Assembly (NCBI GenBank): GCA_947475995.1 | Contig: CANJNI010000016.1 | Coordinates: forward strand, 24,332-88,331 | DNA length: 64,000 nucleotides | Source: Beijerinckiaceae bacterium | GTDB lineage: Bacteria > Pseudomonadota > Alphaproteobacteria > Rhizobiales > Beijerinckiaceae | Reading direction: 5' to 3' | Shown: positions 45,411 to 55,330 of the stretch, piece by piece | Position numbering within the stretch: the stretch's first letter is position 1 | How the letters are laid out: every line of letters begins with the position of its first letter | Position numbers and translations under genes: made by a program | The notes under the pieces: generated by a model | Told to the model about the DNA's origin: nothing | Databases searched by the model: none | What the model saw: only the letters and a program-made list of their open reading frames with translations

Positions 45411-46928
45411 ATGTTCTCTCCTTCGTTCGAGGATTTCTCGGCCCGCTATCAGGCCGGCAAGCCCGTGCTGATTTCGGCGCAGCTCGTGGCGGATCTCGAA
45501 ACGCCCGTGTCGGCCTATCTGAAGCTCTCGCAGGGCCGCGCAGGAAACATGTTCCTGCTCGAATCCGTGGAGGGCGGCGCAACGCGCGGCCGCTATTCGA
45601 TGATCGGGCTCGATCCCGACATCATCTGGCGCGCCACCGGCGACAGGGCGGAGATCAACCGTCGCGCGCTCAGCGACGTGAATGCTTTCACGCCGATGAA
45701 CGAGAAGCCGCTCGATGCGCTGCGCGTGCTGATCGCCGAATCCGCGATTGATCCGATGCCCGGACTCCCGCCCATGGCGGCGGGCGTTTTCGGCTATCTG
45801 GGCTACGACATGGTGCGGCAGATGGAGCGTCTGGCGCCCGCCAAGCCGGACCCCATCGGCGTGCCGGAAGCCGTGATGATCCGCCCGACCGTGATGGTCG
45901 TGTTCGATTCGGTGAAGGACGAAATGTCCGTCATCACGCCGGTGCGCCCGCAAGCGGGCGTCAGCGCGCAAGCGGCATACGAGTCCGGCCTTTCGCGTCT
46001 CGAAGCCGTCATCGCCGTGCTGGAAAGCCCGCTGTCGCATGTGCCGCCGGAGGCTGACCCGCACATGCTGGCGCAGCCCTCGCGGTCGAACACCGACGAG
46101 GCGCGCTTTCTGGCGATGGTCGACAAGGCGAAGGAATACATCGCGGCGGGCGATATCTTTCAGGTCGTTCTGTCGCAGCGTTTTTCCGCGCCGTTCGATC
46201 TGCCACCGCTGTCGCTCTATCGCGCCCTGCGCCGTGTGAATCCCGCGCCGTTCCTGTGCTATCTGGATTTCGGCGGCTTCCAGATCGTCTGTTCAAGCCC
46301 TGAAATTCTGGTGCGGGTGCGCGACCAGAAGGTGCAGATCCGCCCCATCGCCGGCACGCGCTGGCGCGGCAAGACCGTCGCCGAAGACGAGGCATTGGCG
46401 GCCGAGCTTCTGGCCGATCCGAAGGAGCGGTCGGAACATCTGATGCTGCTGGATCTCGGCCGCAACGATGTTGGCCGCGTGGCGAAGATCGGCACCGTCA
46501 ACGTGACCGACCGGTTCTTCATCGAGCGCTACAGCCACGTCATGCATATCGTGTCGAACGTCGAGGGCGTGCTGGACGACAAGCACGACATCATCGACGC
46601 GCTGGCGGCGGGCTTTCCGGCCGGAACCGTTTCGGGCGCGCCGAAGGTGCGGGCGATGGAAATCATCGACGAACTGGAGGTCGACAAGCGCGGCATTTAC
46701 GCCGGCTGCATCGGCTATTTCGGCTCAAGCGGCGAGATGGACACCTGCATCGTGCTGCGCACCGCCATCGTCAAGGACGGCATGATGCATGCGCAGGCAG
46801 GCGCGGGGATCGTCTACGACAGCGTCCCCCTGTCCGAACACCGCGAATGCGTGAACAAGGCGCAGGCCCTTTTCAAGGCGGCTGAAGAAGCGGTGCGGTT
46901 TGCGACGAGCGCACGGCGCGGGCAGTAG
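45411..46928 (+). CDS. trpE: Anthranilate synthase component I
   Basis: TrpE makes anthranilate from chorismate with ammonia from TrpG. In this 505-residue protein, the N-terminal tryptophan-feedback region has LLESVEGG, and the catalytic C-terminal half carries RPIAGTRWRG, DLGRNDVGRV, GTVSGAPKVRAMEI and the closing AGAGIVYDS. It follows ppiD by nine bases, which leaves no room for the transcribed trp leader known upstream of trpE in other rhizobia. Confidence 0.96.
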   Translation: MFSPSFEDFSARYQAGKPVLISAQLVADLETPVSAYLKLSQGRAGNMFLLESVEGGATRGRYSMIGLDPDIIWRATGDRAEINRRALSDVNAFTPMNEKPLDALRVLIAESAIDPMPGLPPMAAGVFGYLGYDMVRQMERLAPAKPDPIGVPEAVMIRPTVMVVFDSVKDEMSVITPVRPQAGVSAQAAYESGLSRLEAVIAVLESPLSHVPPEADPHMLAQPSRSNTDEARFLAMVDKAKEYIAAGDIFQVVLSQRFSAPFDLPPLSLYRALRRVNPAPFLCYLDFGGFQIVCSSPEILVRVRDQKVQIRPIAGTRWRGKTVAEDEALAAELLADPKERSEHLMLLDLGRNDVGRVAKIGTVNVTDRFFIERYSHVMHIVSNVEGVLDDKHDIIDALAAGFPAGTVSGAPKVRAMEIIDELEVDKRGIYAGCIGYFGSSGEMDTCIVLRTAIVKDGMMHAQAGAGIVYDSVPLSEHRECVNKAQALFKAAEEAVRFATSARRGQ

Positions 46929-46996
46929 ACGCACCCTCCCCCAACTTGACCTTCGGGCCTGCAAACCCCAAAAGTGCCGCAACAACCGGGCCCGCC

Positions 46997-47602
46997 ATGC
47001 CAAGCGTCACGCTGATCGACAATTACGACAGTTTCACCTGGAACCTCGTTCATTATCTGGGGTCGCTGGGCGCTGACGTCACGGTCTATCGCAACGACCA
47101 GATTTCGACTGCGGAGGTGCTGGCCGCAAAGCCGGACGCCATCGTGTTGTCTCCCGGCCCCTGCACGCCAAAGGACGCCGGCATTTGCCTTGATCTCATC
47201 CGGGACGCGAAGGGCGAGGTGCCGATCTTTGGCGTCTGCCTCGGCCACCAGTCAATCGGGGACGCCTACGGCGGTGACGTGATCCGCGCGCCCGAGCCCA
47301 TGCACGGCAAGATGTCCGAGATCGAACATCAGGGCGAGACGATCTTTCGCGGCATCAACGGGCCGTTTCAGGCGACGCGCTATCATTCGCTCGTGGTCAA
47401 GCGCGACACCATGCCGGCGGACCTGACGATCACCGCGCAAACCCATGACGGTCTGGTGATGGCGGTCTCGCATCGCACCCAGCCTGTGCATGGCGTGCAG
47501 TTTCACCCCGAAAGCATCCAGTCCGAACACGGCCACGCGATCCTGCGCAATTTTCTGGATCTGGCCGAAGACTGGAACCGCGCCCATCCGCGCAAGCCCT
47601 GA
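46997..47602 (+). CDS. trpG: Anthranilate synthase component II (glutamine amidotransferase)
   Basis: The glutaminase partner of TrpE, possibly shared with p-aminobenzoate synthase. I used ATG 46997 (201 residues, MPSVTLIDNYDSF), the usual family start. The longer frame from 46946 has a non-conserved lead. The nucleophile is Cys81 in GVCLGHQ, with the catalytic His-Glu in VQFHPES near the C-terminus. It is 68 bases after trpE and 12 before trpD. Confidence 0.95.
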   Translation: MPSVTLIDNYDSFTWNLVHYLGSLGADVTVYRNDQISTAEVLAAKPDAIVLSPGPCTPKDAGICLDLIRDAKGEVPIFGVCLGHQSIGDAYGGDVIRAPEPMHGKMSEIEHQGETIFRGINGPFQATRYHSLVVKRDTMPADLTITAQTHDGLVMAVSHRTQPVHGVQFHPESIQSEHGHAILRNFLDLAEDWNRAHPRKP

Positions 47603-47614
47603 GAGAGACGATTC

Positions 47615-48634
47615 ATGGATGAGTTCAAGCCGCTGATCGCCAAAGTCGCCACCGGCGCCAGCCTCACGCGCGCCGAGGCCAAGCAGGCGTTCGACGACAT
47701 GCTGTCGGGCGAAGTGACTCCGTCGCAGATGGGCGGCTTCCTGATGGGGCTGCGGGTGCGGGGCGAAACGGTCGAGGAAATAACTGGCGCGGTCTCGGCC
47801 ATGCGCGAGAAGATGATGCGGGTGAGCGCCCCCAGGGGCACGATCGACATTGTCGGCACGGGAGGCGACGGATCGGGCTCCTACAATGTCTCGACGCTGG
47901 CTTCGATCATCACGGCCGCCTGCGGGCTGCCGGTCGCCAAGCACGGCAACCGCGCGGCCTCCTCGCAATCGGGCGCGAGCGACGTTCTGTCGGTGCTGGG
48001 CGTCAAGATCGGCTTGCCCTCGGCGGGCGTCGAAGCCTGCGTGAACGAATCCGGCCTCGGCTTCATGATGGCCCCGACGCATCATGCGGCGATGCGGCAC
48101 GTCGGACCGGTGCGGGTCGAACTCGGCACGCGAACCATTTTCAACATACTCGGCCCGCTGTCCAATCCTGCGGGCGTGCTGCGGCAGGTCGTCGGTGTGT
48201 TCTCGCCCGCGTGGCTGGAGCCGATGGCGCAGGTGCTGAAGAATCTCGGCTCCGAGCGTGTCTGGATCGTGCATGGCTCCGACGGGCTCGACGAACTGAC
48301 CACGACCGGCCCGACTTCCGTTGCGGCGCTCGAACACGGGCAGATCAAGACCTTTGAGGTGACGCCCGAAGAAGCCGGCCTGAAGCGAGCCACTTCCGCT
48401 GACCTCAAGGGCGGCGACCCGGCCCACAACGCCGCCGCGCTGCGCGCGGTGCTGGACGGCATGAAGTCGCCCTACCGCGACATTGCGGTATTCAACGCCG
48501 CAGCCGGTCTGGTGGTGGGCGACAAGGCGCGGACGCTCACGGAAGGCGCCCGCATGGCAGAAGAGGCGATCGATTCCGGTCGCGCGAAAGCGACGCTCGA
48601 AAAGCTCGTCGCCGTCTCGAACCGGAGTTTCTGA
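47615..48634 (+). CDS. trpD: Anthranilate phosphoribosyltransferase
   Basis: TrpD joins anthranilate to PRPP. In this 339-residue protein, the phosphate loop [14 protein letters not shown] and the [17 protein letters not shown] segment hold the PRPP and metal ligands, and GPLSNPAG and the [10 protein letters not shown]-terminal helix are family landmarks. Its TGA overlaps the trpC ATG by one base, so the two are coupled. Confidence 0.97.
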   Translation: MDEFKPLIAKVATGASLTRAEAKQAFDDMLSGEVTPSQMGGFLMGLRVRGETVEEITGAVSAMREKMMRVSAPRGTIDIVGTGGDGSGSYNVSTLASIITAACGLPVAKHGNRAASSQSGASDVLSVLGVKIGLPSAGVEACVNESGLGFMMAPTHHAAMRHVGPVRVELGTRTIFNILGPLSNPAGVLRQVVGVFSPAWLEPMAQVLKNLGSERVWIVHGSDGLDELTTTGPTSVAALEHGQIKTFEVTPEEAGLKRATSADLKGGDPAHNAAALRAVLDGMKSPYRDIAVFNAAAGLVVGDKARTLTEGARMAEEAIDSGRAKATLEKLVAVSNRSF

Positions 48635-49455
48635 TGCCCGACATCCTGCGCAAGATCGAAGCCTACAAGCGCCGCGAAATCTCCGAAGCGAAAGTCCGCA
48701 TGCCGTTTCATGCGCTGGAGCGGCAGATCGACAAGCAGACGCCGCCGCGCGGCTTCGTGCATGCGCTGGAAGCCAAGATCGATTCAGATTCCTTCGCGCT
48801 GATCGCCGAGATCAAGAAGGCCAGCCCGTCCAAGGGCGTCATCCGCGCCGATTTCGATCCGCCGAAGCTCGCCAAGGCTTACGAGAAGGGCGGCGCCGCC
48901 TGCCTGTCCGTCCTCACAGACGAGCCGTCATTTCAGGGCAAGCCGGAGTTTTTGACGCAGGCGCGCATGGCCGCGACGCATCTGCCGGCTTTGCGAAAGG
49001 ACTTTCTGTACGATCCCTATCAGGTGTTCGAGGCGCGCGCGTGGGGCGCGGATTGCATCCTGATCATCATGGCTGCTGTCGATGACGATACCGCGCGCGC
49101 GCTCAACAAGGCCGCGCATGATCTCAAGATGGATGTGCTGGTTGAAGTTCACGATGAGGATGAACTCAAGCGCGCCTTGCCTCTCGAAACCCGCATGATC
49201 GGCATCAACAACCGCGACCTGCACACGTTCAAGACGTCGCTCGAAGTGACGGAGCGTCTGCTGAAGCTCGTGCCGAAGAATCGCTTGGTGGTGTCAGAAA
49301 GCGGCATCGGCAATCACGAGGATTGCCTGCGCCTGTCGGGCGCGGGCGTCGGGGCGTTCCTCGTCGGCGAAAGCCTGATGCGTCAGGACGACGTTGTGCA
49401 GGCGACGCATGATCTGCTGCATGGCCCGATCGTCGCCAGAAAGCAGAAGGCGTGA
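48634..49455 (+). CDS. trpC: Indole-3-glycerol phosphate synthase
   Basis: TrpC closes the indole ring in tryptophan synthesis. The 273-residue TIM barrel has [14 protein letters not shown] (catalytic lysine and ligand loop), [26 protein letters not shown], and [14 protein letters not shown] with VSESGI. There is no TrpF fusion; trpFBA must lie elsewhere. moaC starts two bases after its stop. Confidence 0.97.
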   Translation: MPDILRKIEAYKRREISEAKVRMPFHALERQIDKQTPPRGFVHALEAKIDSDSFALIAEIKKASPSKGVIRADFDPPKLAKAYEKGGAACLSVLTDEPSFQGKPEFLTQARMAATHLPALRKDFLYDPYQVFEARAWGADCILIIMAAVDDDTARALNKAAHDLKMDVLVEVHDEDELKRALPLETRMIGINNRDLHTFKTSLEVTERLLKLVPKNRLVVSESGIGNHEDCLRLSGAGVGAFLVGESLMRQDDVVQATHDLLHGPIVARKQKA

Positions 49456-49456
49456 G

Positions 49457-49936
49457 ATGAGCGAACTCACGCACATCTCGTCGTCCGGCGAAGCCCGCAT
49501 GGTGGACGTGTCCGAAAAGGACGTGACGTCCCGCACCGCCATCGCCGAAGGCCATGTGGTGATGCTGCGCGAGACGCTGGAACTGGTGAAATCCGGCAAC
49601 GCCAAGAAGGGCGACGTGCTCGGCACGGCGCGGATTGCGGGCATCATGGCGTCGAAGAAGACGCACGAACTGATCCCCATGTGTCATCCGCTGCTGATCT
49701 CGAAAGTGCAGGTCGATCTCGACATTGACGAGGCGCTGCCGGGGATTCGGGTGCGGGCGCTCTGCAAGGTCGCCGGACAGACCGGCGTCGAGATGGAGGC
49801 GCTGACCGCTGTTACGGTCGCGTGCCTGACAATCTATGACATGGTGAAGGCAGTGGACCGCTTCATGCGGATCGAGGGGATCGGCCTCGTCGAGAAGTTG
49901 GGCGGCAAGTCGGGCCACTGGAAGCGGGACGAGTAG
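49457..49936 (+). CDS. moaC: Cyclic pyranopterin monophosphate synthase
   Basis: MoaC carries out the second step of molybdopterin synthesis. In this 159-residue protein, [18 protein letters not shown], the [24 protein letters not shown] region with active-site His and Cys-Met, and [10 protein letters not shown] with a catalytic lysine in DMVKAVDR are all present. The trpC-moaC-moeA order is common in Hyphomicrobiales. A palindromic repeat follows the stop. Confidence 0.97.
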   Translation: MSELTHISSSGEARMVDVSEKDVTSRTAIAEGHVVMLRETLELVKSGNAKKGDVLGTARIAGIMASKKTHELIPMCHPLLISKVQVDLDIDEALPGIRVRALCKVAGQTGVEMEALTAVTVACLTIYDMVKAVDRFMRIEGIGLVEKLGGKSGHWKRDE

Positions 49937-49946
49937 GCTTTCCCGA

Positions 49947-50030
49947 CGTCATCGCGAGGGGCCTTTTGGCCCCGAAGCGATCCAGCCGGGTCGCAGGAAA
50001 CTGGATCGCTTCACTGCGTTCGCGATGACG
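49947..50030. repeat. Palindromic dispersed repeat, copy 2
   Basis: CGTCATCGCG (49947-49956) and CGCGATGACG (50021-50030) bound it, with inner GAAGCGATCCAG and CTGGATCGCTTC arms. It is the same family as the element at 12886, with compensating base changes that keep the pairing. Confidence 0.8.
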
Positions 50031-50072
50031 GAGCGCATTCACTCAGCCCCCAACCCGTGCCATAAATCGGGC

Positions 50073-51290
50073 ATGGCACCGTCCCCGCTCCTCCCCGTTC
50101 CCGAAGCTCTCGCGCGCGTTCTGGCCAGCGCCCCGCAGGCCTTGCCGTCTGAAAACGCGCCGCTCGCGCAGGCCGCAGGCCGCACGCTGGCCGCAGACCT
50201 TGCGGCTCGGCGGACGCAGCCGCCGCTCGATGTGTCGGCCATGGACGGCTATGCGCTGATCTTCGACGATATCGCGCAGGTTCCGGCCACTCTGGAGGTG
50301 ATCGGCGCATCCGCGGCGGGCCACGGCTTTTCGGGCGAAGTGACGCGCGGCAAAGCGGTGCGCATCTTCACCGGCGCGCCCGTGCCGAAGGGCGCCGACA
50401 CGGTGCTGATTCAGGAAAACACAACGGCTGAGGGCTCCCGCGTCACCGCTGTCGAGAACGAGGCGCGCGGGCGCAACATCCGCAAGGCGGGGCTGGATTT
50501 CGTGACCGGACAAGTCCTGCTGCCGCGCGGCCGCAAGATCGGCGCGCCGGAACTGGCTCTGGCGGCCGCCATGAATCACGCGACCCTGCCGGTCGCCCGC
50601 AAGCCGCGCGTGGCGCTGCTGGCGACGGGCGATGAACTTGTCGCGCCAAGTCAGGAGCCCGGACCCGACCAGATCGTCGCGTCCAACACCTATGCGGTCG
50701 CCGCTTATGCGGAGGCTGCAGGCGCGGAGGTGATCGATCTCGGGATCGTGGGCGACACATTTGCGGCGCTGGAAGGAGCGATCCGCCGCGCCCGCGAGGC
50801 CAATGTCGATGTGCTGGTGACGGTGGGCGGCGCGTCCGTCGGCGACCACGATCTCGTGCAAACAGCCCTGACCCGTGAGGGCATGGAACTCGGCTTCTGG
50901 AAAATCGCCATGCGGCCCGGCAAGCCGCTGATGCACGGACAGATCGGCGACATGCGAATCCTCGGCCTGCCGGGTAATCCGGTTTCGGCCATCGTGTGCG
51001 CGGTCCTGTTCCTGATCCCGCTCGTGCGGGCCTTACAGGGCGACCCGGAAGCCGGCCGCGACCCGTCGACTGCGGCGGTTCTCGGCTGCGATCTCGGCCC
51101 CAACGACTCGCGGCAGGACTATCTGCGTTCAACGCTGAAAACTGGCGACGGACTGCCGGTGGCCACGCCGTTCGGGCGTCAGGATTCGTCCATGCTGCGC
51201 ACGCTGGCGGACTCGCAATGTCTGTTGGTTCGGCCCGCCCATGCGCCCGCTGCGAAAGCCGGCGATCCATGTCGCATCGTGGTTCTTTAG
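50073..51290 (+). CDS. moeA: Molybdopterin molybdotransferase
   Basis: MoeA inserts molybdate into adenylated molybdopterin. The start at 50073 gives 405 residues; the frame from 50025 begins inside the repeat. DVSAMDGYALIF, GVRIFTGAPVPKGADTV-like RIFTGAPVPKGADTVLIQE, VALLATGDEL, TVGGASVGDHD and LGLPGNPVSA appear in order, covering the MoCF-fold and domain III. The ribosome-binding site is poor; initiation may depend on moaC translation upstream. Confidence 0.94.
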   Translation: MAPSPLLPVPEALARVLASAPQALPSENAPLAQAAGRTLAADLAARRTQPPLDVSAMDGYALIFDDIAQVPATLEVIGASAAGHGFSGEVTRGKAVRIFTGAPVPKGADTVLIQENTTAEGSRVTAVENEARGRNIRKAGLDFVTGQVLLPRGRKIGAPELALAAAMNHATLPVARKPRVALLATGDELVAPSQEPGPDQIVASNTYAVAAYAEAAGAEVIDLGIVGDTFAALEGAIRRAREANVDVLVTVGGASVGDHDLVQTALTREGMELGFWKIAMRPGKPLMHGQIGDMRILGLPGNPVSAIVCAVLFLIPLVRALQGDPEAGRDPSTAAVLGCDLGPNDSRQDYLRSTLKTGDGLPVATPFGRQDSSMLRTLADSQCLLVRPAHAPAAKAGDPCRIVVL

Positions 51291-51371
51291 CCGCCCCGCT
51301 TGCTCATCGGGCGAAGCCGCAATAGCCTTCCGGCAATCGCGCGAAAAACTCGCGCTTGTCGGGAGGAATGA

Positions 51372-52442
51372 ATGCGTCGCACCTGCGTTACGATGATCGC
51401 TGCTGTCGGGTTCGCCCTTCCGCTTTCGGCGCAAGCGCTGACACAGGCGGAAATCCTCAATTACACAGGCCCGGACCGCGACAAGGTTCTGCTGGAAGGC
51501 GCGAGGAAAGAAGGCCAGGTGGTCTTTTATTCGGGCATGATTCCGAACCAGACGCTGCGGCCGCTGGCAGAAGCATTCCAGAAGAAATATCCGGGCGTGA
51601 AGCTGAACTACTGGCGCGCGGATTCGGAAGAAATTGTCACCAAGATGCAGGCCGAATTGCGCGCCAACAATATGGTGGGCGACGTTCTGGAAGGCACCGG
51701 CGTCGGCGAACTGGCGGTGAGCGCGGGCCTCGTTCAGCCGTTTACGACGCCTGCGATCAATGAATATCCCGAACAGTTCCGCGATCCGCGCAAGTTCTGG
51801 GCGCCGACGCGCCTCTCCTATTTCGGCATCGCGTACAATACCAAGCTGGTGCCGCCGAACAAGATTCCGAAGAGCTATGACGACCTGCTTAGTCCGGAAT
51901 GGACCGGCAAGATGGCATGGTCGTTCGGTCCGGCCACCGGCGCGGGCCTGATGATCACCACGATCCGCAAGGTGATGGGCGAGGACAAGGCGCGCGCCTA
52001 TTTCGAGAAGCTCGGCAAGCAGAAGATCGCCAACCTCGCCGAGACGGCGCGTACCGTGGTGGATCGCACGATTGCGGGCGAATATGCGCTTGGGCTTGCG
52101 ATCTACGCGCACCATCCGCTCATCAGCAAGGCCAAGGGCGCGCCGGTCGATACGGTTCTGTTCGATCCGGTGGCGAGCGCGGCGGGCGTGATGCTGGTGG
52201 CGAAAAACATCCCGCATCCCCATGCGGCGATGCTGCTGGTCGATTTCATCCTGTCCAAGGACGGACAGGACATCATGGCCAAGTCGCAATATTTCCCGTC
52301 GCGGCCCGATGTTCCGGCTTTGCCGGAACTTGCGCCGATCGTGCCGAGCGCAAAGGGCATGAAGGACATGTTCATCACCCCGGAGGACCTGCAGAACTAT
52401 GCAGATTCCTCGCAGAAGATCTTGAACGACTACTTCCGCTGA
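51372..52442 (+). CDS. Orphan ABC-type extracellular solute-binding protein A
   Basis: A 356-residue secreted binding protein (signal peptide to about residue 22, SAQA-LT) with GGGAGGA before the ATG. The fold is the Fe3+/polyamine class: EGQVVFYSGMIPNQTLRPLAEAF, then GEYALGLAIYAHHPL and KNIPHPHAAMLLVDFILSKDGQ. It is clearly paralogous to the gene at 58086, sharing the GPDRxKxLxEGAxKEG opening and the PHPHAAMLLxDxxxxKDG block. No permease or ATPase adjoins it. Its stop codon abuts that of valS. Confidence 0.85.
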   Translation: MRRTCVTMIAAVGFALPLSAQALTQAEILNYTGPDRDKVLLEGARKEGQVVFYSGMIPNQTLRPLAEAFQKKYPGVKLNYWRADSEEIVTKMQAELRANNMVGDVLEGTGVGELAVSAGLVQPFTTPAINEYPEQFRDPRKFWAPTRLSYFGIAYNTKLVPPNKIPKSYDDLLSPEWTGKMAWSFGPATGAGLMITTIRKVMGEDKARAYFEKLGKQKIANLAETARTVVDRTIAGEYALGLAIYAHHPLISKAKGAPVDTVLFDPVASAAGVMLVAKNIPHPHAAMLLVDFILSKDGQDIMAKSQYFPSRPDVPALPELAPIVPSAKGMKDMFITPEDLQNYADSSQKILNDYFR

Positions 52443-55226
52443 TCAGGCGGAAGCCAGACGCTCCAGCGCGACCTGCATCTTGGCGATGCGGGCCTGCGCG
52501 TCGTCGCGACGTTCGCGGTTTTCCTCGACGACCTCTTCCGGCGCGCGCTTCACGAAATCGGCATTGTTGAGCTTCTGGTCGATCTTGACGACCTCGCTCT
52601 CCAGCTTGCCGATTTCCTTGGTGAGTCGCACGCGCTCGGCGTCGAGATCGATGACGCCCTTGAGCGGCAGGGCCGCGACTGCGCCGCGCACCAGCAATTG
52701 CGCCGAGCCCGACGGGGCCACGTCCGCAAAGGTGATCTCGGAAATGCGCGCGAGACGGCGCAGCGTTTCGTCCCATGCGAGGGCGCGCTCGCGCACATCA
52801 GCATTGACGCCGACAAGAACGAGCGGAATTTGAGCGCTCGCCGGCACGTTCATTTCCGAGCGCACGGAGCGCACCTCGGTGATGAGATCCACCACCCAGC
52901 CGATCTCGGCTTCTGCGTCATCGTTCTCAAGTCCTGCCAGCATCGGCCAGCGCGCCAGCGCCAGAAGCGACTGACGCGCGGGGCCGACCTCGCCCTTGAT
53001 GGCCCAGAGTTCCTCGGTGAGGAACGGCATGAAGGGATGCAGCAGCTTGAGAATCTGGTCGAGCACAAACGCCGTGGTGGCGCGCATCTCTTCTTTCGCC
53101 GCGCCATCCGGGCCTTGCAGGATGGGCTTGGTCAGTTCCACATACCAGTCGCAGAAGATGTTCCAGACGAAGCGGTAAGCGCCGTTTGCGGCGTCGTTGA
53201 AACGGTAGGCCTCAATGGCGGCTGTCACTTCACCCGTGGCGCGCGCGGCTTCGCCGATGATCCATTTGTTGAGCGTCTCGCGGACGATGGTGGCGTCGAA
53301 TGTTTCCGTGCGGGCGCAGCCGTTCATTTCCGCAAAACGCGCGGCGTTCCAGAGCTTTGTCGCAAAATTGCGATAGCCTTCGACGCGCTGCGTGGCGAGC
53401 TTGATGTCGCGGCCCTGCGCGGCCATGGCGGCGAGCGTGAAGCGCAGCGCATCTGCGCCGTACTTGTCGATCAGGTCGAGCGGGTCGATGACGTTGCCCT
53501 TCGACTTCGACATCTTGGCGCCCTTCTCGTCACGGACGAGCGCGTGGATGTAGACGTCCTTGAAGGGAATTTCCTTCTGGAAATGCAGGCCCATCATCAT
53601 CATGCGGGCAACCCAGAAGAAGATGATGTCGAAGCCCGTCACCAGCACCGATGTCGGATAGAAGCGCGCAACTTCGGGCGCATCATCCGGCCAGCCGAGC
53701 GTCGAGAACGGCCAGAGGGCCGACGAGAACCATGTGTCGAGCACGTCCTCGTCGCGCGTCAGCAGCGCGGCAGCGAGATCGGGGTCCTGGGCGATGCGAC
53801 CGGCTTCCACATCGTCGTAGATCTCACGCGTCACAGCGTCGGCGAGCGCGGCCGCAATGGCCTCTTCCTCAGTCTCCTCGACATAGACGCCGCCCCAGGC
53901 GGAATACCATGCGGGGATCTGGTGGCCCCACCAGAGCTGGCGCGAGATGCACCAGGGCTGGATGTTCTCCAGCCAGTCGAAATAGGTCTTTTCCCAGTTC
54001 TTCGGGATGAAGTTGGTGCGGCCCTCGCGGACCGCCGCGATGGCGGGCTGCGCCAGCGTCTTGGCGTCCACATACCATTGGTCGGTGAGGTAGGGCTCGA
54101 TCACCACATTCGACCGGTCGCCGTGAGGCACCATGTGGGTGTGCGGCTCGATCTTGTCGAGCAGTTCCAGCCGTTCCATGGCTTCCACAACCCGCTTGCG
54201 GGCTGCCGCGCGATCGACGCCATGCAACAGCGCAATGGTGGCTTCCAGTTCGGTCGATTCAGCGACGCCATCGAGGAAACCCGCATTGTCGGCGAGGTCC
54301 ATGCGACCTTCGATGTCGAGAATATTGATCAGCGGCAGATCGTGACGCCTGCCGACTTCAAAATCGTTGAAGTCATGGGCGGGCGTGATCTTCACCGCGC
54401 CTGTTCCCTTTTCGGGATCGGCATAATCGTCGCCCACGATGGGAATGAAGCGGCCGACAAGCGGCAGCCGTGCGCGCTTGCCGATGAGATGGCCAAGGCG
54501 CTCGTTCTCCGGATGCACCGCGACCGCCGTATCGCCCAGCATGGTCTCGGGCCGCGTCGTGGCCACGATGATGAACTCGCCAGTTTCTGCGCCGGCATCG
54601 TCCACGATAGGATATTTGAAGTGCCACAGATGGCCCTTCACCTCGACCTGCTGCACTTCGAGATCCGAGATCGCCGTGAGCAGCTTGGGGTCCCAGTTGA
54701 CGAGGCGCTTGTCCTTGTAGATCAGCCCGTCGCGATAGAGCTGCACGAAAACCTTCAGCACCGCGCGGGACAGGCCCTCATCCATCGTGAAGCGTTCGCG
54801 CGACCAGTCGCAGGAGGCGCCGAGGCGCTTCAACTGGTTGATGATCGTACCGCCGGATTCGGCCTTCCATTCCCAGACGCGCTCAAGAAATTTCTCGCGG
54901 CCCATTTCGCGTCGGCCGGGCAGCTTGCGTTCGGCAAGCTGGCGCTCGACCACCATCTGGGTCGCGATGCCTGCATGGTCAGTGCCGGGCTGCCACAGCA
55001 CGTCCCTGCCGCGCATGCGCTCGAAGCGGCAGAGAATGTCCTGCAAGGTGTTGTTGAGCGCGTGGCCCATATGAAGCGAGCCGGTGACGTTCGGCGGCGG
55101 AATGACGATGCTGAAAGGCTCGCCCCCTGCCCGGTCGGGCCGCCCGCTCCGGAAGGCTTCGGCAGCTTCCCATTCGGCCGCGATGCGTTTTTCGACGGCG
55201 GCGGGATCGAATCTGTTGTCCATCAT
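52443..55226 (-). CDS. valS: Valyl-tRNA synthetase
   Basis: ValRS charges tRNA-Val and edits threonine. The protein has 927 residues from ATG 55226 (55223 is equally possible); the frame to 55295 adds an arginine-rich lead with no support. The HIGH motif is in PPNVTGSLHMGHAL, KMSKS in KGAKMSKSKGNV, the editing domain sits between them, and a C-terminal coiled coil (DAERVRLTKEIGKLESEVVKID) is present. It is preceded by popZ on the same strand, 104 bases away. Confidence 0.97.
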   Translation of the reverse strand: MMDNRFDPAAVEKRIAAEWEAAEAFRSGRPDRAGGEPFSIVIPPPNVTGSLHMGHALNNTLQDILCRFERMRGRDVLWQPGTDHAGIATQMVVERQLAERKLPGRREMGREKFLERVWEWKAESGGTIINQLKRLGASCDWSRERFTMDEGLSRAVLKVFVQLYRDGLIYKDKRLVNWDPKLLTAISDLEVQQVEVKGHLWHFKYPIVDDAGAETGEFIIVATTRPETMLGDTAVAVHPENERLGHLIGKRARLPLVGRFIPIVGDDYADPEKGTGAVKITPAHDFNDFEVGRRHDLPLINILDIEGRMDLADNAGFLDGVAESTELEATIALLHGVDRAAARKRVVEAMERLELLDKIEPHTHMVPHGDRSNVVIEPYLTDQWYVDAKTLAQPAIAAVREGRTNFIPKNWEKTYFDWLENIQPWCISRQLWWGHQIPAWYSAWGGVYVEETEEEAIAAALADAVTREIYDDVEAGRIAQDPDLAAALLTRDEDVLDTWFSSALWPFSTLGWPDDAPEVARFYPTSVLVTGFDIIFFWVARMMMMGLHFQKEIPFKDVYIHALVRDEKGAKMSKSKGNVIDPLDLIDKYGADALRFTLAAMAAQGRDIKLATQRVEGYRNFATKLWNAARFAEMNGCARTETFDATIVRETLNKWIIGEAARATGEVTAAIEAYRFNDAANGAYRFVWNIFCDWYVELTKPILQGPDGAAKEEMRATTAFVLDQILKLLHPFMPFLTEELWAIKGEVGPARQSLLALARWPMLAGLENDDAEAEIGWVVDLITEVRSVRSEMNVPASAQIPLVLVGVNADVRERALAWDETLRRLARISEITFADVAPSGSAQLLVRGAVAALPLKGVIDLDAERVRLTKEIGKLESEVVKIDQKLNNADFVKRAPEEVVEENRERRDDAQARIAKMQVALERLASA

Positions 55227-55330
55227 GGGGCGGAACCGTGTGAAAAAGCGGAAAAATGCCGGCAAGCGGCGCTGACGGCTAAAAAGCCGAGGCAAGCCGG
55301 CAAGTCAATCGGCGGAAAGCGATGAAGGAC

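Noticed and set aside
52698..55325. An 875-codon plus-strand frame opposite valS
   Set aside because: It is antisense to an unmistakable valyl-tRNA synthetase and has no recognisable domain.
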